From Leucocoprinus leucothites (taxonomy: Eukaryota; Basidiomycota; Agaricomycetes; Agaricales; Agaricaceae), in contig JAACJO010000109.1 of the NCBI GenBank assembly GCA_013368445.1, positions 1 to 12,369 of the forward strand: a stretch of 12,369 nt of DNA, read 5' to 3'. Position 1 is the stretch's first letter. Each line of letters opens with the position of its first letter. This document shows, one piece after another, positions 9,580-12,369 of the stretch. The notes under the pieces were generated by a model. The model saw nothing but the letters and a program-made list of their open reading frames with translations, was not told the origin of the DNA and ran no database searches. A program made the translations under genes and the position numbers.

Positions 9580-10782
9580 ATACAAGTCTTGATTCCAATC
9601 ACAATGAAAGTGTTACTCGTTTTGCGCCTTCAGGCTGCTTGGAACAACAATATATTTGGTAAGCCGTCCTGAACCCAACTAGTGGTTGTCCGCTTAACAC
9701 TGACATCGAGTCCATGAAAATAGTCTCAATCATACTGTACGTTCTCTCGGCAGGTGCGTGTCAGGAACTTTCAAGATGTAGAGTTTTGAATGGAGTCATA
9801 ATAACATAGCGAAGCTCTGGTAAGTCACTTCATTAATAATTCAAACTTCACGGACATCGTCAGTCAATAACCACACCCATTTCTAGACGGGATTGGCCTC
9901 TGTTACATTCTCTGTCTACTACAGCAATACTTACCACCACAGGATACTGGCCACTTCATGGCTGTTGGTCCGGTTCGCCGAGTCCACCCAAGTCCAATTC
10001 CTATACTCTACATATCTCAAAATAGGGGGAACATTTGTGTATGTCCACATCCTTCCATCCAGTTTTCCGTGATTTATTAACCTTTGGACAATGGTCATCC
10101 ACAGTACAGTTCGGACAGTGTCAACTGCAATAGAGACCCTATTGACCCTAGTGAAGTTTATCATGATGTGTAGGGACTTGCGAGTAACGGGTCCAACTGT
10201 GCACGAACGGTTTCCCATATGAAAGTTTTTACTCCCCTATTGTATGTGTTCTATCGCGACGGAACACTCCTTTTCATTCCGTAGGTTCATGCAATTATGC
10301 ATAGGAAACCGTACTGATATCAAGCTAGCATTCTCCGTAAGGAATTATACGTATACATTGATTGGGTGGACTTATAACACCTGACCGTCTTCGTCTAGTC
10401 ATTTCAGCTATTCAAGTTACCTTGAATTTTCACATGCTTCCACCATCAACAGCATTGGTTCTAGAGAGCATTGACTGGGGCGCGTAAGTGTGGTCCTTGT
10501 CGTTTGAGAGTCACTGAGCCTCACTGATATCATACATAACACTTTTCAGCATAGTTGATCTTGTTTACAGTGTAACTGTGAGCCTTGTTCTTGTTTCAAG
10601 ACGTGGTACTTACGTGACTGAATCCTGTGATTAGGGTGCTCGCCTGATACTAAACGTTTGTGAAGCAGGGTGCAGTTTCGGGGAGAGCTTGCTCTCCAAA
10701 CCAATTCACTCAATGCAGTTCCACCACTGGACAGATCATGACGACGACGACGAAGAGCTTGATACGCTTGAAGAAGATACTT
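9580..10782 (+). pseudogene. Eroded multi-pass membrane protein, probably DUF6533-like
   Basis: DUF6533-type proteins are basidiomycete membrane proteins of unknown function with about seven helices. Three separated stretches resemble this family. KVLLVLRLQAAWNNN (about 9603-9650) matches the usual leucine-rich Arg-x-x-Ala-x-Trp segment. AIETLLTLVKFIMMC (about 10128-10170) resembles a later helix. TPLLYVFYRDGTLLFIP (about 10228-10280) matches the conserved Leu-x-x-x-Tyr-Arg-Asp-Gly block before a helix. A polar acidic tail with HDDDDEELDTLEEDT, ending in TAG 10780-10782, would be a plausible C-terminus. These pieces lie in different frames with stops between them, and I could not link them by introns. 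The left edge is arbitrary. The strand and type are moderately supported, and the exact family is tentative. Confidence 0.4.
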
Positions 10783-10955
10783 AGCCCACCCGTAGACAAA
10801 GAGAGAATGATGGTTTCTTAAACGGATGTTCGTAATACTGTACCGATCCAGTCTCAAGGTTTTGCAGTCAAAACCAGCGAACTGACCACTGATTCGATGA
10901 TCAGTCTCGAACTTAACTCGCGCCGCAAGGCTGAACGGTTTTCAAAATGTATCGG
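10783..10955. other. Short intergenic gap between convergent genes
   Basis: No gene is seen. The remnant on the left reads rightward and the gene on the right reads leftward, so this gap and the AT-rich DNA up to about 11110 probably hold both 3' ends. Confidence 0.4.
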
Positions 10956-12348
10956 TCAGGCTAATATGCAGAGCTGAATATGAATCGCTCGTAAAGCTCT
11001 AAAGAATACATTTGACATATTATCACTCCAAAAATATGATAAAACTATATAACGAAAACAAAATCCAAAATCCAAGCGAAAAACAGTCACAAAAATGACC
11101 TCAACCCATAAATTACACTCTAGCACGCAACGACTGCCTCTCAGCATCCACCAACATATCCACAACCGATCCCTCGCATCCTCCATCACCTCTCCATATT
11201 TCTCAAACACTCGACTACCAAGAAGCTTACGAAGTGTATACATCTTCCTTTGCTGCTCCGTCGACGATAGTGATGTCCTGGTGGTACCAGCAGTAACACT
11301 CGAAGATGACAATGAAGTAGTGGAAGAAGGTATCGTTGAGTTGGTAGTGGCGGGGCGACGACGAACATGTGTAGGGATGGTTGGTGTGGGTGGCTCAACA
11401 GAGATTGTCGGTGGTGCCGAAGGTGGTGGTGCGAGGAGACCAAGACCGACAACCGGCGCTGATGTTGACGGAGATGTAGAAGAGAAGAGGGAACGGTATA
11501 GCACAAGTGCTCGAAGGATCGTGCTCGGCGCTTGGGTCTCCTCTTCCTCATCCTCCAAGTCATCATCGTCGAGAGAGCCAACCGAAGCAGAAAGTGAAGA
11601 ATCATCTGAATCATCGCTGTCTTCCTCCGAGGTGTTACCACCTGGAACGACAGCTTTCCACGCAATAGGTGCCGCAGTCGTGGAGGACGTAGCATCAGAA
11701 CGCGAAGATTTGATACGCTCGACGTTCCTTGCTAGTGCAGCGACTTCACCGCCCAGACCCTTCGCAGCCTCGAGTAGGGACTCGAAATCCTCCGTAGCCT
11801 CTTCCGCGACCTTCTTGTCCTTGGACGCGCTCGAGTTGACCTCGCGGACAAACCACTTCCCAAGAATATCACTAAGCTTCCTCTTGATAAGGCACTCAGC
11901 AATCATATCAACGAGACTGAGATTTTTGCTTGGGGTGATGCTCGGAAGGGCAGCATAGACATCCTCGATAGTCGAGGAAAGAGTGACCTGGCTCTTCTTC
12001 TCGACAGGAGGAGCGGATGACCAAATAGCACGGGCACGTGCACGGAGGACAGGTCTAGCGAGTGCGGGTGTGGATGATGATGAGGAGAGGGTGTAGAGGA
12101 ATAGAGCACGAGTGATTGGAGAGGTGGATGAAGTAAGGGAACGGTAGAGGGTGAGGGCAGAGGTAAAGGATGGTACGGCATCTAAGTCGACATATCAGTA
12201 AATAATCTATTTGTCTTTGGGCAGATGGTAGCTTACCTCGGCAGAGAATGATCATCTCAACCTTCTTTTCTTCATCGCCCTTCGCCGTGCTAGCGGAATC
12301 TGGCTTCACGAGTTTCCTAAGTCTCGTGAAACCAAAACCATTTGTCAT
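10956..12348 (-). CDS. Unrecognised Ser/Asp-rich protein, two exons
   Basis: I do not recognise the family. Exon 1 is 12348-12237. A 55-nt GT-AG intron (12236-12182) has a TTACTGAT branch-like site. Exon 2 starts at 12181 and reads open to a stop at 10956-10958, giving 445 residues. The ATG has A at -3 and lies 21 nt from the window edge. Exon 1 encodes 37 mostly polar, basic residues. Residues about 38-130 are Ser/Leu-rich with a repeated ALxLYxLxSSxSP motif, and 130-195 look helical and charged (for example KWFVREVNSS, ESLLEAAKGLGGEV). Residues 220-253 form an acidic Ser/Asp/Glu linker, 289-307 are Pro-rich, and 345-373 are a basic helix. There is no signal peptide or clear membrane segment before the tail. 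Coding character stops near 11176: the literal tail is Trp/Cys/Phe-rich and unlikely, while the neighbouring frame gives GSVVDMLVDAERQ and a stop at 11113-11115. The true end is thus probably 11113 after a one-base loss. The gene is probably intracellular. Confidence 0.65.
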
Positions 12349-12369
12349 TCTCGCTGCAACACTAATAAA

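Noticed and set aside
9248..9706. 13-nt direct repeat TTAACACTGACAT at 9248-9260 and 9694-9706
   Set aside because: About one such match is expected by chance in 12 kb, and both copies resemble ordinary intron branch sites.
9931..10218. 95-codon minus-strand frame
   Set aside because: The plus strand here carries DUF6533-like segments. The minus product has no recognisable pattern.
11186..11695. 169-codon minus-strand frame within exon 2
   Set aside because: It overlaps the main frame and encodes a His/Leu/Arg-rich low-complexity product, which is typical of an alternate frame of Ser/Pro-rich coding DNA.
11095..11958. 287-codon open frame on the plus strand
   Set aside because: It is the complement of the right-hand minus-strand gene. 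The minus frame joins exon 1 through a good 55-nt intron and extends 129 residues further upstream, while the plus frame has only low-complexity Ser/Glu/Val runs and no splice partners.

Overview
The window looks like nuclear DNA of a filamentous basidiomycete, most likely an agaricomycete. The evidence is very short GT-AG introns (about 48 to 63 nt), several exons under 20 nt, pyrimidine-rich leaders before start codons, and remnants of membrane-protein families that I recall as typical of these fungi. There are no bacterial operons, no rRNA or tRNA that I could recognise, no CRISPR array and no intact transposon. All family assignments were read by eye from residue patterns, without database searches. 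Layout, left to right: 1-1360 is gene-poor, CT-rich upstream DNA. 1361-3644 (+) is a full-length 16-exon transporter of the major facilitator superfamily, anion:cation symporter (allantoate permease-like) type. All of its splice sites are intact, but its exons carry six one-base indels and an in-frame stop. 3645-5406 is unassigned. 5407-6794 (+) is a second damaged gene, for a multi-pass membrane protein of unknown function with a signal peptide. 6795-8512 is mostly unassigned, with one weak small-gene candidate at 7160. 8513-8612 is a 100-bp element bounded by a perfect 18-bp inverted repeat. About 9580-10782 (+) holds a badly eroded membrane-protein gene, probably DUF6533-like. At the right end, on the minus strand (12348 to about 11113/10956), is a two-exon gene for an unrecognised Ser/Asp-rich protein, which has by far the best-preserved reading frame in the window. 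The three plus-strand genes are unrelated membrane proteins, all with broken frames, so there is no sign of a working pathway. The most useful question is whether they are true pseudogenes or victims of base-call or assembly errors. Most of the inferred one-base losses fall where a G-run would have been shortened, they occur in independent genes, and one sits near the C-terminus of the right-hand gene. I did not find a convincing new biological system. The items most worth a second look are the inverted-repeat element, the G-run indel pattern, and a repeated 14-residue motif in the right-hand protein.
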